From NCBI RefSeq assembly GCF_001051995.2, contig NZ_CP014646.1, positions 1,364,001 through 1,428,000 of the forward strand: 64,000 nt of DNA, written 5' to 3'. Numbering within the stretch: position 1 is the stretch's first letter; every line of letters starts with the position of its first letter. Positions 9,336 to 17,684 of this stretch are shown here, piece by piece. Position numbers and translations under genes: made by a program. This DNA comes from Thauera humireducens (lineage in GTDB: Bacteria > Pseudomonadota > Gammaproteobacteria > Burkholderiales > Rhodocyclaceae). Below the pieces are notes generated by a model, which did no database searches, was not told the DNA's origin, and worked only from the letters and a program-made list of their open reading frames with translations.

Positions 9336-10507
9336 GCTGGGATGACCCTCTGAATCAGGTCATTGCGCAGGGGTGACTCCGACGGGTACAGGTACGTGAC
9401 CTGCACCTCCTGCTGGCTGGCAAACGGCCCAAGCGAGAAACTGCCGTCAGCGGCGGTCGTTGTCGCCCCAAGCAGCTCTCCGGTCCGCCGCAGGTACGCC
9501 CGAACGTCGGTCACGATCGGGTTGTTGTTCTGGTCAGTGACGGGGTCCGCCGCCGTGGTTCCGATGTACTTCTCAGACAGGCTGGCCGGGGCCTCGTCCA
9601 TGATGTAGAGCGCGACGGTGACGGGTTGTACCCACGCGCGTGTCCACGACCCGACCTGATATTCGTTGAGATATCCGCCCTGATTGCACGCCCACAACTT
9701 CGTGCCGTCTGCGCTTGGCACGATGCTGTAGACGAGGCCGGTCCCGCCAGCGATCAGCAGCGTGCGCGTCAACCCGACGAGGTCGTAGGCGTAGATCGCC
9801 TGCGATCCAGAGGAGCCGACGTAGAACCTATTTCCGTCCGGGCTGTATGCACAGCACTGCGCTGCCGCCACTGGGCCGCCTCCAGGCGTCGAGGACACGG
9901 TGGTCCAATCCGCGATGTTGTACACCCACACGTAGGGCAGCGCAGCGGTGCCGGTGATCGCCACTTTCGTGCCGTCAGGATGCACGGCACATCCAGTCCC
10001 GTTGCCACCGAGCGACGGAGTGCCCGACATCTGCGTCCAGTCGCTCGTGTTGTACCCGTAGAACCCCGGCGAATTCTGGCAGGCGACGAAGAGCTTGCTC
10101 CCATCCGGCGTGAAGGCGATGGCGTTCACGGTCCCCGACGGATTCGCGCTGAGTCCGGTGATTTTCGTCCATCCAGTCGTCTCGTAGATCGTCAGGAACG
10201 GCGCCGTGTTGTGGCCGACTGCGAGATACGCGCCGTCAGGGCTGAACTTGCAGCAGACGCCGGTCCCCGCAGGGTTCCCGCCCGAGATCGTGATCGGGCT
10301 GAAGGAGGCTGCGTCGTAGACGACGAGGTACGGACTGCTCGAGCACACATAGGCGATCTTCGTCCCGTCTGGACTCACCGATACCCCGCGCCCGTTCGTT
10401 GGCACTGTCGCGGTGAACTTTGCGGAATCCAAGCACCGCGTCAGTCCGACATAGGCGGCCAGGGGCGGATTCGCGGCGCCCGTAACCGGGACAAAAAGCA
10501 GAGACAC
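9332..10507 (-). CDS. Seven-bladed beta-propeller (YVTN/WD40-like) tail protein
   Basis: 391 residues. About seven units of 40-45 residues carry the pattern SPDGTKIAYVCS..PYLVVYD, FSPDGAYLAVGH..FLTIYE, FTPDGSKLFVACQ..FYGYN, HPDGTKVAITG..YVWVYN, YSPDGNRFYVGS..AIYAYD and PSADGTKLWACN..YLNEY, the classic YVTN/WD40-like signature. About residues 300-391 form a separate domain with RAYLRRTGELLGATTTAADGSFSLG, a carboxypeptidase-regulatory-like beta sandwich. Propellers in phage tails are usually for receptor or glycan recognition; here that is inference. It lies among other fibre-like genes and starts 9 nt after its upstream neighbour. Confidence 0.8.
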   Translation of the reverse strand: MSLLFVPVTGAANPPLAAYVGLTRCLDSAKFTATVPTNGRGVSVSPDGTKIAYVCSSSPYLVVYDAASFSPITISGGNPAGTGVCCKFSPDGAYLAVGHNTAPFLTIYETTGWTKITGLSANPSGTVNAIAFTPDGSKLFVACQNSPGFYGYNTSDWTQMSGTPSLGGNGTGCAVHPDGTKVAITGTAALPYVWVYNIADWTTVSSTPGGGPVAAAQCCAYSPDGNRFYVGSSGSQAIYAYDLVGLTRTLLIAGGTGLVYSIVPSADGTKLWACNQGGYLNEYQVGSWTRAWVQPVTVALYIMDEAPASLSEKYIGTTAADPVTDQNNNPIVTDVRAYLRRTGELLGATTTAADGSFSLGPFASQQEVQVTYLYPSESPLRNDLIQRVIPA

Positions 10508-10516
10508 GATTGCGCC

Positions 10517-10921
10517 TCAGAACGCGAAGATCTTGAACGCGCCGTTGTCCCAGTTCACGGTCACGTCGGAGCCGTTCGTCGTGAAAGGAAAGCCAGATAC
10601 GTCGCCGTTGAAGTGCAGCAGGATAGATGTCGCCGGATTCCCGGTGTCCACGTAGGTCACGACGCCCAGTGCGGTGTCGCCCGCTGCAACGGCGCTCCAC
10701 GTCACGTCCGCAGCATCGAACGCGCCGCCTGCGACCGACTTCGAAGTCAGGGTGATGTCTTCATCCAGCACATGCGCTGCGATCGTGCTGTAGAACTCAT
10801 CGGTCGTGGCGTTCGGTGTATAGGTGTTTGCCACAAGTGCAGTCTTGATCGTGTCGCCGACAAGATCGACCTGCTTGGTCATGATCTTCTCTTTCGCTTT
10901 GGTGTAGACGAATCGTGCCAT
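10517..10921 (-). CDS. Small phage fibre/virion protein (paralogue of the gene at 15487)
   Basis: 134 residues from ATG 10921 with CGGAGA upstream. The start aligns with the other copy: xxFVxxxAxxxxx(13)DTxKxxLxT. The family, a short beta-sandwich protein starting with FV(F/Y) and followed by DTIKxALV, is widespread beside phage tail genes. Two members in one phage, with the tail-fibre block between them, suggest duplication. Preceded by a 42-nt AT-rich gap, the largest in this block, which may hold a promoter. Confidence 0.75.
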   Translation of the reverse strand: MARFVYTKAKEKIMTKQVDLVGDTIKTALVANTYTPNATTDEFYSTIAAHVLDEDITLTSKSVAGGAFDAADVTWSAVAAGDTALGVVTYVDTGNPATSILLHFNGDVSGFPFTTNGSDVTVNWDNGAFKIFAF

Positions 10922-10963
10922 GGTATTTCTCCGTTATTTCCGTGAGTTATTTGAAGTGTACAC

Positions 10964-12271
10964 CTACTGCACTCTCGTGAATATGCGAGGCTCTTGGGTG
11001 CGGGCGAATGTGCTGTCTGACGACACGCGAACGAACGGCGCCTGCTCCCCCGTGCGCACGAACACTGAGCGCCGCAGCAGGTCCGAAACCTCTGCCGGGA
11101 TGACGACCTCTGCCCTGCCGGGGAAGAAGCTCGTCGAGCACTCGAACAGCGCGCCGCTGGCGACCTCGTTGCGCACTGCTGAAGCAGCGCCTGTGATGAG
11201 TTCCGCGCTGACGCTTAACGTAGCTCCCGGCCCGGTCGATGCGCTGCCGCCGAACGCCTCGCCTGCGATGAAGGTCGCGGTGGTCTGAAGCGACGCGGCA
11301 GAGGCGTCGGCGCTGACGAACGCGCTGCCGGGGATAAGCTCGATGCTGGTTGAGGTCAGCGTTCCTGGAGCGACGGCAGCGAATCCGCCCGACGCAGTGC
11401 CAGCGATTAACTCGATGCTCGCAGAGACTGCGGCGCCAGCGACGGTGGCGTTTTGCACACCTGTCGCCGCGCCCGCGACAAAGCTCGTTGCTGTATCAAC
11501 CACAACGCCCGCTGCCGTCGAGGCGGACGTGCCCTGTGCCGTTCCTGCGGTAAAGACCGTCTGCGTGGCGACGGAGGCGGCTGTGGCGACGCCTTGGCCC
11601 GAGGCCAGTCCAGTGACGATCGAGGCGGTGACTTCGAGCGTCGCGCCTGATGCGGTTGCGCTGATCTGACCCGTTGCTGCGCCCGCAACGAACGCTGCTG
11701 CTGTGTCGAGTGTCGCGCCGTTTGCCGTGCTGGCAGCTTCGCCGCTGGCTGTGCCCGGAGAGATGGATGCACTCGTGGCTACAGATGCGCTTGGCGCCGT
11801 TGCGTTGGCTTGACCCGTTGCAGAGCCTGCGACGAACGACGCGGTTGTTGCGAGAGTGACGGACGGGGATGTTGCGTTGATCTGGCCGGATGCGGAGCCG
11901 GGGGTGAAAGAGGCGCCCGTCTCAAAGGTGGCGGACGGGGCGACAACATCTTCGCCACCAACCGTGATCGTGACCGGCTGGGGCGTGCCGACTGCGACGC
12001 CGTCGAGGTAGAGCTGCGCCTCGAAAGTTGAGCCAGGGCCGTCGTAATCGAACGAAGTATCCTCGAAAACGAAGAGCGTCCCAGCGGTCGGCCAGGTCGT
12101 GACGAGCACGCGGACCTCTTTGCCGGCGTCCTCCGGCCCAAGCCACGTCGCAGCGATCCCGCCGCCATGCTCGACCGTGGACGGCACCGACTCTGCGAGC
12201 ACGCCCAGTCCAGGGACACCGACAACGACGGCCCCGGAGATCAGCGAAGAGGAATCGACGCGGATGCTCAT
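10964..12271 (-). CDS. Phage protein with about twelve 24-aa Ala/Thr/Gly repeats
   Basis: 435 residues. Residues 1-110 look like an Ig-like or beta-sandwich head (WLGPEDAGKEVRVLVTTW, QLYLDGVAVGTPQPVTITVG). About 115-390 are twelve units of 23-24 residues of the form TASFVAGSATGQANATA..ASVA, which should fold as a beta-solenoid or similar shaft. The last 45 residues are charged (RRSVFVRTGEQAPFVRV). It ends 43 nt before the next gene and overlaps the upstream stop by ATGA. Function inferred as tail-fibre shaft. Confidence 0.7.
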   Translation of the reverse strand: MSIRVDSSSLISGAVVVGVPGLGVLAESVPSTVEHGGGIAATWLGPEDAGKEVRVLVTTWPTAGTLFVFEDTSFDYDGPGSTFEAQLYLDGVAVGTPQPVTITVGGEDVVAPSATFETGASFTPGSASGQINATSPSVTLATTASFVAGSATGQANATAPSASVATSASISPGTASGEAASTANGATLDTAAAFVAGAATGQISATASGATLEVTASIVTGLASGQGVATAASVATQTVFTAGTAQGTSASTAAGVVVDTATSFVAGAATGVQNATVAGAAVSASIELIAGTASGGFAAVAPGTLTSTSIELIPGSAFVSADASAASLQTTATFIAGEAFGGSASTGPGATLSVSAELITGAASAVRNEVASGALFECSTSFFPGRAEVVIPAEVSDLLRRSVFVRTGEQAPFVRVSSDSTFARTQEPRIFTRVQ

Positions 12272-13788
12272 GATGCGGTTATTGGGCCGGTGATGCCGAC
12301 GCTGCCGTCAGCGAGCTTGATCACGACGTGGTACTGCTGCCCGGTCGTGATCGCGGCGTCCGTGATCGCAGCAAGCAGGCCGCTCGCGCTGGTCGTGAGG
12401 CCAGATGTCTCGAACACGCCAGCCAGCGTTGCAGCTTCGAGAACGGCGACGCGGACGCCGCTGACGTTTGCCAGCAGCGTGCCGGTGTTGTTCTTCAGCG
12501 GCTCGGTGACGGTGATTGTGCTCGGCAGCGCAGCCGCAGCGACCGTGATCGAGAAAGCGTTGCTGTCCGCCGTCAGCGCCCCGGCGTCCGTCGCCCGGAC
12601 TTGCAGCCCGGAGTACGTGCCCGCCGTGGTCGGCGTGCCGCTGATGACGCCAGCGCTCGATACCGTGACGCCCGCAGGCCACGAGCCTACAGCCGAGAAT
12701 GTCAGCGCAGACTCGGCATCCGAGAAGCGAGATGACACATCCAGCGACGACAGCGCGACGCCTTCCGTGGCGCTGATTGCCGCGATACTCGGGCCGTCGA
12801 AGCTGGGCGGCAGGTTGCCCGGACCCTCGGCTTCTGTGGTGAAGTTCGACACCGCGCTCCACGAGCCCGACCCGGCTGCGTTGATCGCACGGACCTCAAG
12901 GCTGTAGGGCGTGCTAGCCGTGAGTCCCGAGATCGTCGCAGGTGATGCGCCGATGCTCGCAGCCGTGCCACCGTTGAGCCGGTACTCGAAGCCGGTCGCG
13001 TCACTACCGCTGTAGCTGTAGGGGACCGATGCGGATGTGGTGCTCGGCGTGATCGTGCCGATGGTGACGGTTCCGGTCGGCGCAGTGCCACCGGACGGCA
13101 CTCTAGGCGCAGAGTCCGTGCCTGTGCCGACGCCGATAAATGCGATCCGGTTCTCGATATTGCCCGACTCATGCCTCCCGATACCAACTACACCGTCAGC
13201 CCAGTACGGAGCGCCTCCGCCCATCGTTGCACTAGTCGTTTCGACAGTCCATGTGCTCGGTTCCGCCTCGTCCGACCACCATGTTTTGTACTTGAGAACA
13301 ACCGACGCACCGAGGTCTGTCCACTTAAGAAGATAAGAGCGTTTGCGGTTGGTCTGAAACGCATAAAATGTGCCCGATGCGCCGGTTGTTGACGGAGAGT
13401 CCGCGCGTCGAATAGTCGGCACGACATTGCTTGATCCCCCCGCCCCATCCGCGCAAAGATACCCCTGCGTGACGCCCGCGTTGGCATTACAAAGGAGCCT
13501 GACGATGCCAGTCCTCGCATCGATGGCAGTGTTCGCAGCGAGCCCGGCAATGGCCTCGATATACATCTCGCCGCTGCCCGTAACCGGCACTGCATTCCAT
13601 CGCCACCAGGTATATCCGGTAAGATCCGCGCGATGAATTCGCAGCACGCGACCGCTTGCGCCCCGCGCGTCTTCCTCGACCTGGAACGTGTAGTCGGCTC
13701 GGCCAAGGAGGACCGAAAAGTCATGCCCCCCACTGTCGAGCTTGGTTGCCAGCGGATATTGAGTGAAGTCGTTGTAATACTGCGCCAT
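12268..13788 (-). CDS. Modular tail-fibre-like protein with FN3 and Ig-like domains
   Basis: 506 residues from ATG 13788 (AGAGGA 8 nt upstream). Residues 1-215 form a lectin/LamG-like beta sandwich (WWRWNAVPVTGSGEMYIEAI, SYLLKWTDLGASVVLKYK). About 225-315 is a fibronectin type III-like domain (YSLEVRAINAAGSGSWS). About 325-415 is a putative Ig/cadherin-like domain (FSDAESALTFSAVG..PAGVTVSSAGVISGTPT). The C-terminal 90 residues are a further beta domain. Such modular proteins decorate phage tails and bind carbohydrates; receptor binding is inference. Confidence 0.75.
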   Translation of the reverse strand: MAQYYNDFTQYPLATKLDSGGHDFSVLLGRADYTFQVEEDARGASGRVLRIHRADLTGYTWWRWNAVPVTGSGEMYIEAIAGLAANTAIDARTGIVRLLCNANAGVTQGYLCADGAGGSSNVVPTIRRADSPSTTGASGTFYAFQTNRKRSYLLKWTDLGASVVLKYKTWWSDEAEPSTWTVETTSATMGGGAPYWADGVVGIGRHESGNIENRIAFIGVGTGTDSAPRVPSGGTAPTGTVTIGTITPSTTSASVPYSYSGSDATGFEYRLNGGTAASIGASPATISGLTASTPYSLEVRAINAAGSGSWSAVSNFTTEAEGPGNLPPSFDGPSIAAISATEGVALSSLDVSSRFSDAESALTFSAVGSWPAGVTVSSAGVISGTPTTAGTYSGLQVRATDAGALTADSNAFSITVAAAALPSTITVTEPLKNNTGTLLANVSGVRVAVLEAATLAGVFETSGLTTSASGLLAAITDAAITTGQQYHVVIKLADGSVGITGPITAS

Positions 13789-13790
13789 TC

Positions 13791-15170
13791 TCAAATTCCT
13801 CTTGGATCAATCCAGCCCGGCGGGCGCCACAACCACACGTCGCCGTTTTCCGGGTGCTGCATGCCGACATAGCAATCCAAATCTGCCGCGTATTTCCACT
13901 TCCCCCAGACGCTGGCTCGCCATGCGTCTGGCGTGCCCGCGATTTCGTCCTTCGTCATCGGGCGAACGGTGGTCTCATCCGCAACGATCTCGATAGACCA
14001 TCCCGCGGTCGGCGTTGGATTACCTGCTGGAGCGTCGACGCGGTACACACGACCGCCACCGAGCCACACGAACACGCTGCCGCGCTTGTCGTCGGAAGCG
14101 CATCCGGGGGCCACGCGCTTTGTCGTTTGATACTGTCGATCAGCGACGTACTGGGCATAGACCTCGGCATTGCTAAATGTCGGCTCTTTCCAATTGTTGG
14201 TTGGCGACGCCGTCTTCAGGTCCCAAAAGCGCTCAACAGTCCAGCCCGACACAAACATGATTTCCGCGTTGCGATCAAGCGCGCAGCCAAGGTCTTCGTA
14301 CATACCAAGCGACCACATGCGGCCGATTGCCTCGACTGTGTGCGTCGTCACATCCAATGAGGGCATCGTGATCTTGCGTAGGGTCTTCGCAGACTCGGCC
14401 TGACCGACCTTGTAGATCACGTCGACTCCGCCTTCTACACGGACATCTGAGCCCCCCGAAATGCCGCCCGAAAAGTTCGTCGATACGCCGCGCTGCACGT
14501 AGTCGAGCACCTCCCACGGGCGCGCACCCGGCAGCGCCTTTGCACCTGCTCGCATCCAGTTAGAGCCAGTCGAGCCACCAACAAACCCTTTGCCGACGAG
14601 GTCAAGCTGACACAGGTATCCGGCGATAGCCTCGAACTGCCCAGCAGCTGCGTTCCACACACGAAAACCGCCGCCCCACTCCTGCGCTGCGCCGCCATGG
14701 GTATAGAAGCGATCAAGCACGGGCAGGTAGTTGTTGCCGCTGTATGTGTGGGACGACACAGGGCCGGCCATATGCCCATCCGGCGTGTTGTAGCTGCCCT
14801 GCGCATCAATCACAGTGCGCGCCGCGTAGTAGCCGACTCCCCACTGCCCTGTCTCGCCATCCCACACGTACAGGGCGTTATCGTCAGTGTTCGCGTGACC
14901 GCCGCCCCACAGGTAGATCCGGCTGCGCTTGCTGTCCCATGCCATGCTTGACCACGCATTGATGACATAAGACTCATAGCCAAAGCCGGGGCCGTAGTTC
15001 GGCGTTTGCAGGCGCGGCCAAATCGACTTGAACGTATTAGTGTTGGCCTTGACCCACTGCCCATCCGCAATCCCGGCCAGCAGATCGAGGAGTCGATTCG
15101 GGAACACCTCGCGCCCGCCGCCGACGCGCTGCACCGGCGACGTGTAAGTCAGCGGAACCGGGTTAGCCAT
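13791..15170 (-). CDS. Kelch/galactose-oxidase-like propeller tail protein
   Basis: 459 residues. It contains SMAWDSKRSRIYLWGGGHANTDDNALYVWD, then LDRFYTHGGAAQEWGGGFRVWN and FVWLGGGRVYRVD, when read in pieces: the Kelch-style YxWGGG...xxLYxWD pattern of galactose-oxidase-like propellers. The C-terminal YVGMQHPENGDVWLWRPP closes the last blade. Kelch-type proteins occur near phage tail fibres; enzymatic activity cannot be claimed. It overlaps the upstream small membrane-protein gene by 8 nt. With the YVTN-type gene at 9332 this gives two unrelated propellers in one tail module. Confidence 0.75.
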   Translation of the reverse strand: MANPVPLTYTSPVQRVGGGREVFPNRLLDLLAGIADGQWVKANTNTFKSIWPRLQTPNYGPGFGYESYVINAWSSMAWDSKRSRIYLWGGGHANTDDNALYVWDGETGQWGVGYYAARTVIDAQGSYNTPDGHMAGPVSSHTYSGNNYLPVLDRFYTHGGAAQEWGGGFRVWNAAAGQFEAIAGYLCQLDLVGKGFVGGSTGSNWMRAGAKALPGARPWEVLDYVQRGVSTNFSGGISGGSDVRVEGGVDVIYKVGQAESAKTLRKITMPSLDVTTHTVEAIGRMWSLGMYEDLGCALDRNAEIMFVSGWTVERFWDLKTASPTNNWKEPTFSNAEVYAQYVADRQYQTTKRVAPGCASDDKRGSVFVWLGGGRVYRVDAPAGNPTPTAGWSIEIVADETTVRPMTKDEIAGTPDAWRASVWGKWKYAADLDCYVGMQHPENGDVWLWRPPGWIDPRGI

Positions 15171-15483
15171 GACGACTCCACAGCCGCTTAATGCGCCACA
15201 GCACCACGCCCGCAGCGAACACGACGGCAGCCAGCATCAGCCGGTTCGGCGTCCAAACGCGCGGCGCGGCGTGGTCCTGCGTGTCGGTCACGCCTTCATA
15301 CCCGAAGACGACGCTAACCTTCCCTGCGGGCTCTTGCGGATGCCAGTTGATGATGTCGCCCGCCAGCATCGACGCCCACATCGCGTGCGGGTACGGCCGC
15401 CACCGGAGGGATGGCGTGCGCAGCGCGATATAGCCCGGATGGGCTACTGCGGCTTCGCAGGCAGCGTCGATGCAGTTCTGCAT
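15163..15483 (-). CDS. Small phage protein with C-terminal membrane segment
   Basis: 106 residues. The N-terminal 75 residues contain ALRTPSLRWRPYPHAMWASM and DIINWHPQEPAGKVSVVFGYEG. About 80-97 is a hydrophobic span (LMLAAVVFAAGVVLW) followed by IKRLWSRHG, giving a positive C-terminus. Probably a small membrane-associated tail or lysis accessory protein. No family recognised. It lies 3 nt after the paralogous fibre gene. Confidence 0.6.
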   Translation of the reverse strand: MQNCIDAACEAAVAHPGYIALRTPSLRWRPYPHAMWASMLAGDIINWHPQEPAGKVSVVFGYEGVTDTQDHAAPRVWTPNRLMLAAVVFAAGVVLWRIKRLWSRHG

Positions 15484-15486
15484 GGC

Positions 15487-15909
15487 TTACGGGTTGTTCT
15501 TGCGGTACGTCGAGGCGTTCAGCGTGAAGGTGCCGTTGGTGCTGGTCACGTCCGCGCCGAAGTCGTTGACCGCGATCAGCTCGTCGGCCGTAGCTGCGCC
15601 ACCGCGCGACTTGTAATAGACGGCGTAGCGCGCGGTGATCGTGCTCGCGGCCCAAGCAGCGCCGCCCAGCGTGATCTCGACGCGATCGTTCGCCGTATCG
15701 ACTGCGCCAACAGTGACCGTTGCAGCAGCGCCGCCCGCCGGGTAGCCCGTGCCAGTCGCTTCGTTGGTCACGTCCGAGCGCTTGGCCCACGTGTCCTTGT
15801 TCGGGCTTGCTGCGCTGGTGAGCAGCATCACCTTGAAGGTGTCGGTGTCGTAGTCGATGTTGCCGACAGCTTCATCGCGCAGTGCCGAGTTGAAAACGAA
15901 CGATGTCAT
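15487..15909 (-). CDS. Small phage fibre/virion protein (paralogue of the gene at 10517)
   Basis: 140 residues beginning TSFVFNSALRDEAVGNIDYD, then TDTFKVMLLTS. This N-terminal pattern is common to a family of short virion proteins near tail genes. It aligns end to end with the product at 10517-10921 at low identity. The remainder is beta-rich (VTVGAVDTANDRVEITLGG). The exact role (decoration, fibre adaptor) is unknown. The neighbouring genes are spaced 3-5 nt away, consistent with one mRNA. Confidence 0.75.
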   Translation of the reverse strand: MTSFVFNSALRDEAVGNIDYDTDTFKVMLLTSAASPNKDTWAKRSDVTNEATGTGYPAGGAAATVTVGAVDTANDRVEITLGGAAWAASTITARYAVYYKSRGGAATADELIAVNDFGADVTSTNGTFTLNASTYRKNNP

Positions 15910-15913
15910 GTGA

Positions 15914-16528
15914 TTACTCCGTAGTGGTGATTTCAGGCGTCACGGTCAGTTGGGATTCTGCGGAGCAGATCGGCTCGACACCGCCGCCCGTGCGCAGCAG
16001 CTCGATGTCAAAAACGTAGGTCTTCGCGGCGAGCACCAGCGACTGCTCGATCGTCGGCTCGAACCACACCGCGTTCGTGATGCCGTCCAGGCGCAGACCG
16101 TCGCCCTCGCTGAAACTCAGGATCGGCTCGCCGCCAACCTTCTCTTTCACGTCCATGCGGACGCCGTTGAACGGAGACAGGTTGAGCGGTTCGCGGTACG
16201 CGAGCTGCCCGCCAGATGCGTAGGCTTTGAACCCGGCCCCGTTGATCGCGTTGAACTCCACCGTGTCGGCGTCCACGACGACCACGGCGCGAAGGTCGGC
16301 GTCCTTGGGTGGGTTGTTCTGCGCAGCGAAGTCGCCAACGAGCGCGAGGTTCATCATCGCGGCACGCCAACCGTCAGGGATGCCGTGCTCGACTGCCGTC
16401 ACGCGCAGCGGCGCGGACTGCTCGACGCCTGTGATCTGGGCGTACTTCCATGTAGAGGACTCGACGCGAATCGGGATGATGTTCGTCGCGCCGCGCCGGA
16501 TTGTGAGGTTGAGCTTCTGGAGCGCCAC
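15914..16528 (-). CDS. Phage structural hypothetical protein, 204 aa
   Basis: 204 residues, beta-rich. The start LQKLNLTIRRGATNIIPIRVES and the later APLRVTAVEHGIPDGWRAAM...DADTVEFNAING resemble the FCCH-like beta module found in phage baseplate and tail proteins, where a coordinate-like value is turned into a surface. About 140-200 repeats a similar motif. No enzyme motif. Function unknown; it sits at the head of the fibre block, directly after the short VGAQVYAQL gene. Confidence 0.65.
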   Translation of the reverse strand: MALQKLNLTIRRGATNIIPIRVESSTWKYAQITGVEQSAPLRVTAVEHGIPDGWRAAMMNLALVGDFAAQNNPPKDADLRAVVVVDADTVEFNAINGAGFKAYASGGQLAYREPLNLSPFNGVRMDVKEKVGGEPILSFSEGDGLRLDGITNAVWFEPTIEQSLVLAAKTYVFDIELLRTGGGVEPICSAESQLTVTPEITTTE

Positions 16529-16529
16529 G

Positions 16530-16823
16530 TCAAACCCCCGTCGCGGCGCGCAGGATCACGCGCGGCCACACGAACCACAGCGTGAATGCCATGTCCATGT
16601 TTGCCCGAATCGTCGTCTCGACCGCCTCGTTCCAGCGGCAGTAGTCGATCACTACCGGGCGAGAGTGCGCGGCTTTCCAGTCAGCGAGTTTCGTCACCGT
16701 GGTGTCTCCATGTGGCCCACCGGAAGTACGCACCATGTCGTGAGCCGATGCGGCAAGTTGTGCATAGACCTGCGCACCGACCGTCACCGGGTCGAGTCGG
16801 GAAGTATCAAAGGGGTGATTCAT
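16530..16823 (-). CDS. Short phage protein sharing the VGAQVYAQL motif
   Basis: 97 residues from ATG 16823; the frame is open further upstream, but that part is Arg/Ser-rich shadow sequence. Residues 12-31 contain VGAQVYAQLAASAHDMV, matching the C-terminal VGAQVYAQLTSSAYGMV of the coiled-coil protein at 3135. The rest has WNEAVETTIRANMDMAFTLW and WPRVILRA, possibly membrane-contacting. The shared segment suggests a common docking element. Overlaps the preceding Cys-rich gene by 17 nt. Confidence 0.65.
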   Translation of the reverse strand: MNHPFDTSRLDPVTVGAQVYAQLAASAHDMVRTSGGPHGDTTVTKLADWKAAHSRPVVIDYCRWNEAVETTIRANMDMAFTLWFVWPRVILRAATGV

Positions 16824-16971
16824 TTCTCGGCTCCCGGTGCGGCGTTTTCCAGCGACAGTTCTCGACCATCGGCTTGTTCTTGAGGCATCGGTGCGACCAG
16901 TCAGGAAAGAGGTACTGGCTCTGCCGCTCCGCACACTTACGGCAGCACATCGGAAGGTCGCTCGGGGTCAT
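16807..16971 (-). CDS. Short Cys-rich (zinc-finger-like) protein, 54 aa
   Basis: 54 residues. ATG 16971 overlaps the stop of the endolysin gene by four bases (ATGA), the usual coupling in this operon. The sequence has CCRKC near residue 9 and a His-Arg-Cys around residue 27, a possible zinc knuckle. The upstream in-frame extension is antisense-like and rejected. No family recognised; lysis-cassette accessory or small regulator. The evidence is the coupling and the Cys pattern only. Confidence 0.5.
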   Translation of the reverse strand: MTPSDLPMCCRKCAERQSQYLFPDWSHRCLKNKPMVENCRWKTPHREPRNESPL

Positions 16972-17684
16972 GCCCACCCTTCCTTGCGCTGCTTCATGCG
17001 CTGGTAGAGCGATACCCCGCCAGACCACAACACCGCCAGCAGCACGCCATACACGGGCTGGATGCCCAGCGCTGCGGCGACAAGCTGGCCGGTCTCGGTG
17101 GATTCGGTCAGTGTGCCAAGCACCGCTGCGGCGGTTGCAGCGACGCTGGCTTGTGCGATGGGGCTCGACTTCAGGCTCGACTCGGGCTCGATTGTCTGGG
17201 GCATCGGCATGTCGTCGTCCGACAGATACAGGGCGGCCTCTCTCGCGCGTCGCGCAGTCAGCCCGTCGACGACCTGAAGAACCCCGTTGATGCGCGCCTT
17301 GTTCCACAGTGCGAATGCACGAGCGGCAGACTGACGATCACCCTCGTTGTGCCGCTTCAGGACAGTCGAGCCCTTGAATCCGGCGAGCCCGATGTTGTAG
17401 GCCAGCGATACCATCGCCCCCAGCTCGGAGTCGTCCGCGTCGCGCTTGAGCGCCCGCTTCACGCCGTCTGCGAACTCGGTCAGGTCTTCGACGAACCAGG
17501 CGTCGGCCTGCTCTTGCGTACAGGTGTCGCCCATCTTGACGCCGCGCGTGTGGCCCCAGCCGATCGTCGGAACACCTGCGGGGCAGCGATATGCCTTGAG
17601 TTTGCACCCCTCGGAGCGGCCGATCTCCAGCACAGCCTCGTAGGCGATGGGCCAGTCGAGCTTCGGGTTCGGTTGTGTGGTCAC
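16968..17684 (-). CDS. GH24 lysozyme-type endolysin with C-terminal membrane segments
   Basis: 238 residues. The GH24 catalytic face is visible: Glu25 in RSEGCKLKAY, Cys34 where T4 lysozyme has Asp20, and Thr40 in PTIGWGH, with the correct 9 and 6 residue spacing. About 95-150 is the conserved helical lobe (ELGAMVSLAYNIGL, ARRAREAALY). Unusually for the family, about 75 C-terminal residues follow with two hydrophobic segments (QASVAATAAAVLGTL; ALGIQPVYGVLLAVLW), so the enzyme is probably membrane-tethered. Peptidoglycan degradation at lysis. ATGA overlap with the holin candidate upstream. Confidence 0.9.
   Translation of the reverse strand: MTTQPNPKLDWPIAYEAVLEIGRSEGCKLKAYRCPAGVPTIGWGHTRGVKMGDTCTQEQADAWFVEDLTEFADGVKRALKRDADDSELGAMVSLAYNIGLAGFKGSTVLKRHNEGDRQSAARAFALWNKARINGVLQVVDGLTARRAREAALYLSDDDMPMPQTIEPESSLKSSPIAQASVAATAAAVLGTLTESTETGQLVAAALGIQPVYGVLLAVLWSGGVSLYQRMKQRKEGWA

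Noticed and set aside
8439..15170. Diversity-generating retroelement in the tail-fibre block
   Set aside because: No reverse transcriptase gene or template/variable repeat pair was found; the repeats are protein-level and degenerate.
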